Shown here in pieces: positions 30,922 through 41,225 of a stretch of DNA of 64,000 bases. The stretch covers positions 1 through 64,000 of the forward strand of contig NZ_JAMTCJ010000004.1 in NCBI RefSeq assembly GCF_024171815.1. The letters are read 5' to 3'. The notes beneath the pieces were generated by a model that was given only the letters and a program-made list of their open reading frames with translations, was not told the origin of the DNA and did not search any database. The stretch is from Williamsia maris (GTDB taxonomy: Bacteria > Actinomycetota > Actinomycetes > Mycobacteriales > Mycobacteriaceae). Position 1 is the stretch's first letter. Each line of letters begins with the position of its first letter. The position numbers were made by a program, and so were the translations under genes.

Positions 30922-32730
30922 ATGACCACGAGCTACACCGCGCCGTCGACCACGGCCGACGACATCGACCTCGACGCGCTACGCGCCAAGTACGCCCACG
31001 AGCGGAATCGCCGGCTGCGTACCGACGGCACCGACCAGTACGTCCCTGCGACAGGGGAGTTCGGCTACTACGCCAAGGATCCTTACACGCCGCGCAGTGA
31101 GCGGGAGCCGCTCACCGACACCGTCGAGGTGCTGATGATCGGCGGGGGATTCGGTGGCCTGGTGACCGCGGCCAAGCTCCGGGAGGCCGGCATCGAGTCG
31201 ATCCGCATGATGGACGAGGCCGGCGACTTCGGCGGCACCTGGTACTGGAATCGCTACCCGGGCATCCACTGCGACATCGAGTCCTACTCCTACATGCCAC
31301 TTCTCGAAGAGGTCGGAGCTGTCCCCAACTGGCGCTACGCCCCGGGCGAAGAGATCCGTCAGCACGCGATCGCGATCGCGCAGAAATACGACCTGTACCG
31401 CGACACCGCGTTCCACACCCGCGTCACCGAGCTGCGCTGGGACGACACGGACGAGAACTGGATAGTCTCCACCGACCGCGGCGACCGCATGCGCGCCCGC
31501 TACGTCATCACCTCGTCGGGCACCCTGACCCAACCGAAGCTGCCCGGTATCCCGGGCATCGACACCTTCGCCGGCCACACCTTCCACACCAGCCGCTGGG
31601 ACTACGGCTACACCGGTGGCACCGCGGACCGCGACCTCACCGGACTGGCCGACAAACGCGTAGCGGTGGTGGGGACCGGGGCGACGGGCGTGCAGATCAT
31701 CCCGCACCTCGGCCGAGACGCTCAGCAGCTGTTCGTGTTCCAACGCACGCCGTCATCGGTCGACGTCCGCGATCAACGTCCCACCGATCCGGACTGGGCG
31801 GCGTCGCTGCAACCGGGATGGCAGCGCGAGCGGATGAACAACTTCCTCGAGATCGTCTCCGGCGAGCGGGTCGAGGTCGACCTGACCCAAGACGGCTGGA
31901 CATCGACCGCGTCGCTGCAGCGCCAGATGGTCCCCGGTGCGGTGGACGAGACGTTGACGCCCGCCGAGCGGGATCGCGTCGACGAACTTGTCGACGCACA
32001 GAAGATGACCGAGATCCGTGCTCGTGTGGACGCCGTCGTCGACGATCCGGAGACCGCGGAACTGCTCAAGCCCTGGTACCGCTACATGTGTAAGCGGCCG
32101 ACGTTCAGCGACCTGTACCTGCAGATGTTCAACCGGCCCAACGTGACGCTCGTCGACACCGCCGATCATGGCGGCATCACCCGGGTCACCGAGAACGCGA
32201 TCGTCGTCGGTGACATCGAGTACGAGGTCGACTGCATCATCTTCGCGACCGGGTTCGAGGTCGGGAAGTCCGGTGTCCTGTCCGGCGATCTACCCGTCCA
32301 CGGCCGCAACGGGGTGACGCTGAAAGAGGCGTGGGACGACTCGCCGCGCACCCTGCACGGCGTCGCCAGCAACGGATTCCCGAACCTCCTGCACCTCGGC
32401 GCTTTGCAAAACGCGAGCGCGGTGAACTTCGCGCACATCCTCACCGAGCAGGCCGCCCACATCGCGGCGATCCTCACCCGGGCAGGCGCGCTCGGTGTCC
32501 ACCTAGTCGAGCCGACCCGTGAGGCCGAAGCCGACTGGCTCGACACCATCGCAGCGACCTCGCGCAGCAACGGCGCCTTCCTCGAGGCCTGTACGCCGGG
32601 CTACTACAACAAGGAGGGCATGCCCACCGTACGCGCGCAGTCGTACAGTCCGGGTCCCATCGCGTTCCACAAACTGCTGCGCGACTGGCGATCCACCGAC
32701 ATGGCCGACGTCCTCGGGACGCAATCGTGA
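30922..32730 (+). CDS. Type I Baeyer-Villiger monooxygenase
   Basis: A 602-aa FAD/NADPH enzyme inserting oxygen next to a ketone to give an ester or lactone. FAD motif GGGFGGL at 74-80, then MMDEAGDFGGTWYWNRYPGIHCD. The BVMO fingerprint is FAGHTFHTSRWD, the NADPH Rossmann motif VVGTGATGVQIIPHL, and IFATGFEVG lies near the C terminus. Size and the long N-terminal extension suit the cyclohexanone/cyclopentanone or steroid-type group. The substrate is not readable. It overlaps the downstream lactonase-like lipoprotein gene by 4 nt. Confidence 0.93.
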   Translation: MTTSYTAPSTTADDIDLDALRAKYAHERNRRLRTDGTDQYVPATGEFGYYAKDPYTPRSEREPLTDTVEVLMIGGGFGGLVTAAKLREAGIESIRMMDEAGDFGGTWYWNRYPGIHCDIESYSYMPLLEEVGAVPNWRYAPGEEIRQHAIAIAQKYDLYRDTAFHTRVTELRWDDTDENWIVSTDRGDRMRARYVITSSGTLTQPKLPGIPGIDTFAGHTFHTSRWDYGYTGGTADRDLTGLADKRVAVVGTGATGVQIIPHLGRDAQQLFVFQRTPSSVDVRDQRPTDPDWAASLQPGWQRERMNNFLEIVSGERVEVDLTQDGWTSTASLQRQMVPGAVDETLTPAERDRVDELVDAQKMTEIRARVDAVVDDPETAELLKPWYRYMCKRPTFSDLYLQMFNRPNVTLVDTADHGGITRVTENAIVVGDIEYEVDCIIFATGFEVGKSGVLSGDLPVHGRNGVTLKEAWDDSPRTLHGVASNGFPNLLHLGALQNASAVNFAHILTEQAAHIAAILTRAGALGVHLVEPTREAEADWLDTIAATSRSNGAFLEACTPGYYNKEGMPTVRAQSYSPGPIAFHKLLRDWRSTDMADVLGTQS

Positions 32731-33731
32731 GGAGACTCGGACGCCTTGTCCCGACGCTCGCGCTGGCCACAGTGATACTCGCCGGGTGCTCGACCGCCGA
32801 GCCAACCGACACCGACTCTGCCAATGTGAAGACTGCCAAACGCTTGGTTCAAGTCAGCAAAGGTCATGGGACAGCGGGCAATGCGTTGCTCGAGGGGCCC
32901 ACATTCGGGCCCGACGGTCGGCTCTACCTTGTCGACGTCACCGCGCCGGCCGGCGCCCCCAAGCTCATGCGGGTCGACGTCGAGACAAAGAAGGTGGAGC
33001 CGGTCTACACCGACTCCACGAGCGGATACACCTCGGCACAGTTCAGTCCGGTCGACGGTCGGATCTACCTCACCGACGTCGTCGAGGGGACCATCGACAG
33101 CATCAACGCCGACGGCACCGACCATCGGACGTTCTACGCTGGAGACGTCAACGGCAAGCGAATGATGCCCGACGACTTGACCTTCGACAACGACGGCACC
33201 ATGTTCGTCACCGACATCATCGGTCTGCTCGACCCCGTGAGCCCGCCCCAGGGCCGCGTCATCCGAATCGACAAGAACGGCGCAGCAACTGTCATCGCCG
33301 ACCAGCTCGAATCACCCAACGGCATCTCGTTCGACACCGACGTCCGCAGCCTCTGGGTGAGCCAATACGGCGCCAACCGCATCGACCACTACGAGCTCAA
33401 CCAGGACCGGACGGCGATCGCGGCCCGCCACCCCGCCATCTACTACGACGGTGGGATCAGTCAGATCGACTCCACCGCAGTAGATGCCGACGGCAACATC
33501 TATCAGGCGCTACACCGCAGACCGGCGATTGTCGTCTTCAACAAGTTCGGCGAGCACCTCACCACCATCGAGATCCCCGAGGCCGACGCAAAGGGCCTCG
33601 ACACCGCCACCAACATCGCGGTCATCCCGGGAAACACGAAGGCGTACATGACGGTCAGTGGACGCGACGGCGGCTATGTCTACACATTCGATACTTTGGC
33701 TAAAGGCTTGCGGCAGACCAACGGTGGATGA
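32727..33731 (+). CDS. SMP-30/gluconolactonase-like lipoprotein
   Basis: A 334-aa exported protein. The signal peptide LVPTLALATVILAGC ends in a lipobox Cys (about residue 21), giving a membrane-anchored outside protein. The rest is a six-bladed beta-propeller of SMP-30/strictosidine-synthase type with repeats such as GPTFGPDGRLYLVD, AQFSPVDGRIYLTD, DDLTFDNDGTMFVTD, NGISFDTDVRSLWVSQ. Family members are lactonases or ligand-binding propellers. GTG start within the monooxygenase stop implies co-production, so hydrolysis of the lactone made by the BVMO is an attractive but unproven role. One oddity: the enzyme would act outside while the BVMO is inside. Confidence 0.78.
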   Translation: MRRLGRLVPTLALATVILAGCSTAEPTDTDSANVKTAKRLVQVSKGHGTAGNALLEGPTFGPDGRLYLVDVTAPAGAPKLMRVDVETKKVEPVYTDSTSGYTSAQFSPVDGRIYLTDVVEGTIDSINADGTDHRTFYAGDVNGKRMMPDDLTFDNDGTMFVTDIIGLLDPVSPPQGRVIRIDKNGAATVIADQLESPNGISFDTDVRSLWVSQYGANRIDHYELNQDRTAIAARHPAIYYDGGISQIDSTAVDADGNIYQALHRRPAIVVFNKFGEHLTTIEIPEADAKGLDTATNIAVIPGNTKAYMTVSGRDGGYVYTFDTLAKGLRQTNGG

Positions 33732-33811
33732 GACCCATCTGTGGAGCGGTGTCGTGCGAACGCGCGGGTTTCTTGATCGTTAGTCGACGGCGAGGGGTCG
33801 CTGACTGTATG

Positions 33812-33830
33812 TTACTCACCGGGGAGTGAA
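33812..33830. promoter_or_regulatory. Operator-like palindrome TTACTC-N7-GAGTGA
   Basis: TTACTCACCGGGGAGTGAA (33812-33830) is a near-perfect dyad of the form used by many actinobacterial TetR regulators (ACTNAC-GTNAGT type). It overlaps an in-frame GTG at 33826, which argues that translation of the esterase starts further downstream. A possible -10 TATGTT lies at 33808-33813. Confidence 0.42.
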
Positions 33831-33861
33831 AAACGTATTTTCACAGGGAGCAGGTTTTACG

Positions 33862-35505
33862 GTGGGGAATTCACAGGGGCGCCATCGCGCCCAGACCAAG
33901 CATGCAACACCGACACGCACGTCGTCGCCGTCGAAGCGCAGAGCGCAGCTTCTCCTGGCGACGTCGGGCGCCACCGCTGCCGCGGTCACGCTCGGCATGG
34001 CGGCACCGGCGATGGCGGTCGCTCCGGCGCAGCTCCGCGAGAACTGTTCCTGGAACACCGCTGCCGATCAGCAACGCAACATCCAGACATGCAAGTTCTT
34101 CTCCAACTCCCTCGGTCGCGAGGTCGCTGTGGAGGTTCGTGCGTCTGATCAGGCCGCAGGCGGTACCGAGAACGGCATCTACTTCCTCGACGGTCTCGGC
34201 GCGAACAACGACTACAACACGTGGGCGAACCCTGATGTGGGTGAGGTCGACGCGTACAGCACAGGCGTCAACCTGGTTCTGCCCGCGGGCGGTGCCGGGG
34301 AGTGGGCGACGAACTGGCAGACCAATCCCATACAGAACGGTCAGAAGGTTCCGGCGCCGCAGTGGGATGACTTCCTGAGCACCGAGCTGCCTGACTACTT
34401 GAACAAGAACTTCTCGATTCAGAAGCAGAACAACGCCATCGTCGGTGTCTCGATGTCAGCGGGACCGGCGATCATCCTGGCGCTGAACCATCCGGACGTC
34501 TTCTCGGTGGTCCGTGCGTTCTCCGGCTTCTACCAGACCGACAACGCGCTCGGATACCAGGCGATCCCGTACATCCAGAATGATCGCGCCGGGATCAGCA
34601 ACGGCGGAACCGCGATGTGGGGCGACCCGACCATGCCCGGGAACACCTGGGCGGCAAACGATGTCAGCAAGCGACTCGGTGAGCTCAAGGCCAACGGTCA
34701 GATTGCCATCATCTCCGTCGGGAACGGCATCCCGCCGCTGAAGACAGTGCTGGCGCTCATCGCACAGGGTGGCCTCCTGGGCATTCCCGCGGCGGGTGTG
34801 GCCATCGCGACAGGGGTGGCCATCGAGATGGGGTCGCTGCTCTCGACCACCATGTTGAACGCGCAGGCCGTCATGACCGGCGCGCCGGTCCGCTTTCAAT
34901 ACAACTTCGGTAGCCACGACTTCTACTCGTGGGCCAAGTCCGCCCCGTCGGACGCGGCAGCAATCCAGAAGGCACTCGCAGACGCGCAGGCCAAGCTGGA
35001 CGCGGCGAAGACAACCGCCGCGAACAAGACCGCTACGAGCACCGACAACGCCTCGACGATCAATGCCGCTGCTGTTCAGGAGATCTCGAACTCGGGCGCT
35101 GCGAGTGCGTCCGACTCGACGGCCGCACGATCTCTCACGAGCGTCGGATCCACCGCCGGCCCCACGTCCACGGGCGTCGCGACCTCGCCGACCGTCACGA
35201 CGTCGGTCACGGTCCCCGCGTCCAGCGTGACGAAGCCGATCGCGCCGGCGACGACCCCCTCGTCGAGCGGCTCTTCTGCCTCCGGCACGGGGTCCTCGAC
35301 CGTGCCGACGTCGACGAGTTCCGATGCGACCTCGACATCGACGGCTCCGGTGACGTCATCGCAGGCTCCGGCAACGCCGTCCCAGACGACGTCGGACACG
35401 ACGTCGTCGTCCGCGTCGTCCACGGCAGGGGCAGGATCGGCGTCGACGCGGACTGATTCGACCTCCAAGAGCGCCTCGACATCGGCTGCGTCGTCGGCGA
35501 AGTGA
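33862..35505 (+). CDS. Secreted mycolyltransferase / antigen 85-type esterase with Ser/Thr-rich tail
   Basis: A 547-aa exported alpha/beta hydrolase. After a basic n-region (SPSKRR) and hydrophobic core the signal peptide likely ends at MAAPAMA. The catalytic domain (to about residue 370) shows YFLDGLGANNDYNTW, the nucleophile elbow GVSMSAGPAI and the late His in NFGSHDFYSWAKSAP, as in antigen 85 proteins that transfer mycolic acids to arabinogalactan and trehalose. An extra about 170 residues of Ala/Ser/Thr repeats end the protein, possibly a wall-spanning or glycosylated stalk. GTG 33862 is chosen (GGGAG 11 nt upstream); GTG 33826 would overlap a palindrome. Confidence 0.82.
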   Translation: MGNSQGRHRAQTKHATPTRTSSPSKRRAQLLLATSGATAAAVTLGMAAPAMAVAPAQLRENCSWNTAADQQRNIQTCKFFSNSLGREVAVEVRASDQAAGGTENGIYFLDGLGANNDYNTWANPDVGEVDAYSTGVNLVLPAGGAGEWATNWQTNPIQNGQKVPAPQWDDFLSTELPDYLNKNFSIQKQNNAIVGVSMSAGPAIILALNHPDVFSVVRAFSGFYQTDNALGYQAIPYIQNDRAGISNGGTAMWGDPTMPGNTWAANDVSKRLGELKANGQIAIISVGNGIPPLKTVLALIAQGGLLGIPAAGVAIATGVAIEMGSLLSTTMLNAQAVMTGAPVRFQYNFGSHDFYSWAKSAPSDAAAIQKALADAQAKLDAAKTTAANKTATSTDNASTINAAAVQEISNSGAASASDSTAARSLTSVGSTAGPTSTGVATSPTVTTSVTVPASSVTKPIAPATTPSSSGSSASGTGSSTVPTSTSSDATSTSTAPVTSSQAPATPSQTTSDTTSSSASSTAGAGSASTRTDSTSKSASTSAASSAK

Positions 35506-35515
35506 GGTCGTCGCG

Positions 35516-36334
35516 CTAGGACTGCTCTTTCGAGCACCACCAGGTGGTCCGGCCGCCGACTGTGCCGCGCTTCATCGGCGCACCGCACCGCGGGCATGAT
35601 GCATCGGCGTGCCGGAACGGGATGATCTCGCCGGTGTGGACGCCGCCCTTGCGGATGGCCGACCGCGTGCAGCGTCGCAGAACTCGACGTAGCTCGTCTG
35701 CCTCGTCGACGTCGAGTGTCTTGGCCCGTCGTGACGGTGAGATGGCCGACTGCCACAGCACCTCGTCGGCCAGCAGGTTGCCGATGCCGGCGATCGCGTT
35801 CTGGTCGAGCAACCGGGCCTTCAGTGGCGCGGCGCTGGCGGCGATCATCGTGCGGAACTCGTCGCGGTCCATCTCGGCGGCGTCAGTGCCCAGGGCGTCG
35901 ATGTCGGGTTCCAACCGGACGCGGCCGAGCCGGCGCTTGTCGAACAGTCGCAGCTGGCCGCCGTCGTCGAAGGTCATCGAGAACCGCGTCCACTCCGGCT
36001 TGTCGGTGTCGCGCTCGCCGACATGTGGGTCACCACCGCCATAGCGTGACGACTCGTCGCCGTCCGGGGCGGTGACGATGATGCGGCCACCCATGCCGAG
36101 ATGGATGCCGAGGGTGGGACCGGGCGAGCCGTCGGCGGTCTCGGTCTCACACCACATCGCCTTGCCGCGCCGGTTCGCCGCAGTGAGTCGGCCACCGACG
36201 AGAGCGTCGGCGATCTCGCCGGGCCGATGCGGGCGGCATTCGTACTCGTCGTTGTCGTCGATCTCGGTGATGGTGCGGTCTAACGCTTTTTCGACGACTT
36301 GTCGCGCGTTCTCGACCTCGGGAAGTTCGGGCAC
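35516..36334 (-). CDS. Fpg/Nei-family DNA glycosylase
   Basis: A 272-aa base-excision repair enzyme. GTG start gives PELPEVE right after the initiator, so Pro1 can be the catalytic nucleophile; the H2TH motif is LLDQNAIAGIGNLLADEVLWQS, and GGVHTGEIIPFRHADASC leads into the zinc finger. That finger reads C-x2-C-x16-C-x2-E: the fourth cysteine is replaced by Glu (CSKEQS end), so zinc binding may be altered. The dedA gene ends 1 nt upstream, so both are one minus-strand unit. Oxidised purine or pyrimidine specificity is not certain. Confidence 0.88.
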   Translation of the reverse strand: MPELPEVENARQVVEKALDRTITEIDDNDEYECRPHRPGEIADALVGGRLTAANRRGKAMWCETETADGSPGPTLGIHLGMGGRIIVTAPDGDESSRYGGGDPHVGERDTDKPEWTRFSMTFDDGGQLRLFDKRRLGRVRLEPDIDALGTDAAEMDRDEFRTMIAASAAPLKARLLDQNAIAGIGNLLADEVLWQSAISPSRRAKTLDVDEADELRRVLRRCTRSAIRKGGVHTGEIIPFRHADASCPRCGAPMKRGTVGGRTTWWCSKEQS

Positions 36335-36335
36335 C

Positions 36336-37049
36336 CTACCGGTATACCTGCTCGTCGACCTGGGCTGCGTCGTCCTCGCGTACATGGCGTCGTCGCCGGA
36401 CGATCAACGTCACCACTGCCACCGCGAGAATCGTGTAGACGACGTAGTCGAAGTATCCGAGGTAGTCGTGGAAGCGTTCGTGCTGAGTGCCCAGCGCGGC
36501 ACCGACACCGAGCAGCAGCCCGTTCCAGATGGCCGACCCGGCGATCGTCAGCGCGCTGAACACGGCGAGGTTCATCGCTCCGGCGCCGGCGGGGAGCGAG
36601 ATGATCGACCGCACCCCGGGGATCATCCGACCGAGGAACACCGACCACGTGCCGAACCGTCTGAACCAGTGCGCGCCACGCTCGGCGTCGCGGCGGCTCA
36701 CGATGCGGGTCCAGACGGCGGCGTTCACCGTACGGTCGAGCCCGACCAGCCGTCCGAGTAGATACAGCACCAACGCCCCGATCCAGGCGCCCGCGGTGCT
36801 CCACAGCAACAGTCCGACGAACGACAGGTCGCCGCTGCGGCTGAGGTACCCCGCGAACGGCAACACCACCTCGCTGGGGATCGGAGGAAAGATCGTCTCG
36901 ACGAAGATCAACAGTCCGATGCCCGCGTCGCCCATGCTCTCGAGCACATCCGCGGCGATGCCGGTCAGTCCGCTGAACCCGTGCTCGTCTGCCGCTGTCA
37001 CTGCCGCGGTGCTCAAGGCCGCCGACCTCCTGGTGTTCTGACGGCCCAT
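36336..37049 (-). CDS. DedA-family membrane protein
   Basis: A 237-aa integral membrane protein. The DedA/SNARE-associated signature is present: FVETIFPPIPSEVVLPFAGYL, GALVLYLLGRLVGL, and FGTWSVFLGRMIPGVRSIISLPAGAGAM. Hydrophobic segments lie at about 40-60, 80-105, 150-185 and 200-220. The family is linked to undecaprenyl-phosphate or phospholipid flipping. ATG 37049 is preferred, with GGAAAG 5 nt upstream. It is divergent from tex. Confidence 0.88.
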   Translation of the reverse strand: MGRQNTRRSAALSTAAVTAADEHGFSGLTGIAADVLESMGDAGIGLLIFVETIFPPIPSEVVLPFAGYLSRSGDLSFVGLLLWSTAGAWIGALVLYLLGRLVGLDRTVNAAVWTRIVSRRDAERGAHWFRRFGTWSVFLGRMIPGVRSIISLPAGAGAMNLAVFSALTIAGSAIWNGLLLGVGAALGTQHERFHDYLGYFDYVVYTILAVAVVTLIVRRRRHVREDDAAQVDEQVYR

Positions 37050-37169
37050 CGCCGCTTTCCCCACCATCATCCACAAAACGGACACCACATCGTGCCGAGG
37101 TGGGGCACGACACAGACGCGCCGCCGCGGGCGCGGCCGACCGACGGTGGCGATCTGTAGGGTGCGTCAG

Positions 37170-39542
<2,373 letters not shown>

Positions 39543-39561
39543 CCACATCGGCGATCTTCTC

Positions 39562-39585
39562 GATCGCGCTCCGCGGAGCGCGATC
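39562..39585 (+). terminator. Perfect 24-bp palindrome after tex
   Basis: A perfect palindrome starting GATCGCGCTCC lies 19 nt after the tex stop. RNA would form a 10-11 bp stem with almost no loop and there is no U-run, a shape common for actinobacterial terminators. Its 14-bp core CGCTCCGCGGAGCG recurs at 41205-41218. Confidence 0.6.
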
Positions 39586-39698
39586 AGCACGGTCCATGTC
39601 GGCAGTGGAGCCGGTCGACGCTTTCGGCAGACCAATTCACACTACGGTGGCAATACTCGCGCGTCTGGCGTGGATGCAGTGACAAGAGGGGCCCGCTG

Positions 39699-40592
39699 AT
39701 GGACCGGTATCGCCTGGGTGAACGCATCCTGGCCTACCGGATGTCTGCCCCCATGCAGGGCGAAGATGTGGCCGAGCTGCAGTCCAGACTGGCTGGTCTC
39801 GGCTTTTACAACGGTCTGGTGGAGGGCCACTTCGGTGAGGTCACCCATAACGCCCTCTGCTCGTTTCAGTGCGAGTACGGGTTGTCCCAGGACGGCATAT
39901 GTGGTCCGAATACGTTGCGCCCTCTGCAGCATCTCGGTACCCCGGTGACGGGCGGCTCCCAATACGCCGCTCACTCTGACGATGGCCACAGATGGTTCGG
40001 ATCGCGGGCGATCGCCAAGCGCGTCGTCATCGACCCCGGTTTCGGCGTCGCCGATGAATACGTCGACGCAGCCACTGCGGATCTCGAGACCCGTGTGCTT
40101 CTGGAACTCGCGCGTCTCGTCGAGGGCCGTATGGCCGCGGCGGGTATCGAGATCATCCTGACCCGCGACGCCGCCGACAACCCCGATGACGCCGTTCGCG
40201 CAGGCGTCGTCAACAGCTACGGCCCCGACCTGTTCATCGCCCTGAGATGTGGCCGCTACAGGAACACCAACGCGAACGGGATCGCGACTTTCTACTTCGG
40301 TGACGCGCACGGCTCCGCTTCGACCATCGGTCGAGTGCTGGCCGGATTGGTTCAACAAGAAGTCGTTGCCCGGACAGGCCTGAAAGACTGCCACACCCAC
40401 CAGCGGACATGGGACATACTGCGACTTGCGCAGATGCCGACCGTGGAGATCGATGTCGGCTACATCACCAACCCCGCCGACGCCGCCGCCCTGGCCGAAC
40501 CACAGACCCGCGATGTCATCGCCGACGCAATCCTTGTCGCGGTGAAACGCCTCTACCTGCTCGGTCAGAGCGGCAACACGCCCGAGACCTGA
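39699..40592 (+). CDS. CwlM-like pseudo-amidase with one peptidoglycan-binding domain
   Basis: 297 aa. Residues about 18-85 are a PG_binding_1 domain (DVAELQSRLAGLGFYNGLVEGHFG, QDGICGPNTLRPL); about 108-290 an N-acetylmuramoyl-L-alanine amidase (Amidase_3) fold (RVVIDPGFG, LVEGRMAAAG, PTVEIDVGYITNP). The zinc ligands are degraded: DPGHGG has become DPGFG, and the SIHAN histidine is Arg (ALRCG). It closely resembles mycobacterial CwlM, a non-catalytic regulator of MurA, but lacks CwlM's first binding domain and C-terminal tail and is not near oriC genes. So it is probably a paralogue. No signal peptide, as in CwlM. Confidence 0.83.
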   Translation: MDRYRLGERILAYRMSAPMQGEDVAELQSRLAGLGFYNGLVEGHFGEVTHNALCSFQCEYGLSQDGICGPNTLRPLQHLGTPVTGGSQYAAHSDDGHRWFGSRAIAKRVVIDPGFGVADEYVDAATADLETRVLLELARLVEGRMAAAGIEIILTRDAADNPDDAVRAGVVNSYGPDLFIALRCGRYRNTNANGIATFYFGDAHGSASTIGRVLAGLVQQEVVARTGLKDCHTHQRTWDILRLAQMPTVEIDVGYITNPADAAALAEPQTRDVIADAILVAVKRLYLLGQSGNTPET

Positions 40593-40610
40593 TCTACGCA
40601 GGGTGGCCAG

Positions 40611-41096
40611 TCATTCAGCAGCCGTGAGGCCGCCAATCGGAATCGTCGTGCTGTCATCCGGGTGCACCCACACGGCGCGCTCGTCGCGCACCTCAGGAGC
40701 GAACAGCCGGCCTCCGTTCGACGGCCACTGCACGAACTCGTACCCCGCCAGGTCATCTTGCACCGCTTCGGCGACCCACAAAGTTGCCTGAGCGGCGGTC
40801 GCCGTCAGTATGTATCCGCGGCCAACCGAGAAGCCGCCGAAACCATCCGCGCAGGTCGTGGTCGGACTCATGCCGATGTTGACGAAGTCGCTGTCGCCGT
40901 GAACGACAAGCGTCAGATCCCAAGCGACGCTTGCGTCGTCGAGACGGCAGCGGCGACCGTACCGGCGGAACCGTAAGTCGTGGCCGACTGCAGTGACGGC
41001 CGCCAACCACGCCAGTGGCAGATATGGGTGTTCGGTCGCACCGGACAACGGGATCCGCCACGTCAGTTCATCACGCGCGTAGTCCCGCAGGGTCAT
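40611..41096 (-). CDS. Hypothetical protein
   Basis: 161 aa, mixed alpha/beta, no signal peptide, membrane segment or catalytic motif I recognise. ELTWRIPLSGATEHPYLPLAWLAAVTAVG and a beta-rich middle (WDLTLVVHGDSDFVNIGM) are visible. It converges with the CwlM-like gene, ending 18 nt from it. Coding is supported by the sustained third-position GC bias in this frame, though it is weaker than in neighbours. Function unknown. Confidence 0.5.
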   Translation of the reverse strand: MTLRDYARDELTWRIPLSGATEHPYLPLAWLAAVTAVGHDLRFRRYGRRCRLDDASVAWDLTLVVHGDSDFVNIGMSPTTTCADGFGGFSVGRGYILTATAAQATLWVAEAVQDDLAGYEFVQWPSNGGRLFAPEVRDERAVWVHPDDSTTIPIGGLTAAE

Positions 41097-41197
41097 GCCG
41101 CCAAGATGTCACACCGGCCACCGATTGCTCGACGCCCCCGCGGCGTGCCGCGGATTTCGGTCGTTGCCGGGCACGGCATGCTGAAACTGTCGCAGCG

Positions 41198-41225
41198 TGA
41201 CCCGCGCTCCGCGGAGCGTAGGTCA
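41198..41225 (-). terminator. Palindrome at the end of btuF
   Basis: A 28-bp imperfect palindrome (TGACC-CG-core-TA-GGTCA) contains the same CGCTCCGCGGAGCG core as the tex palindrome and overlaps the btuF stop codon. Likely the terminator of the btuCDF transcript. Confidence 0.5.
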
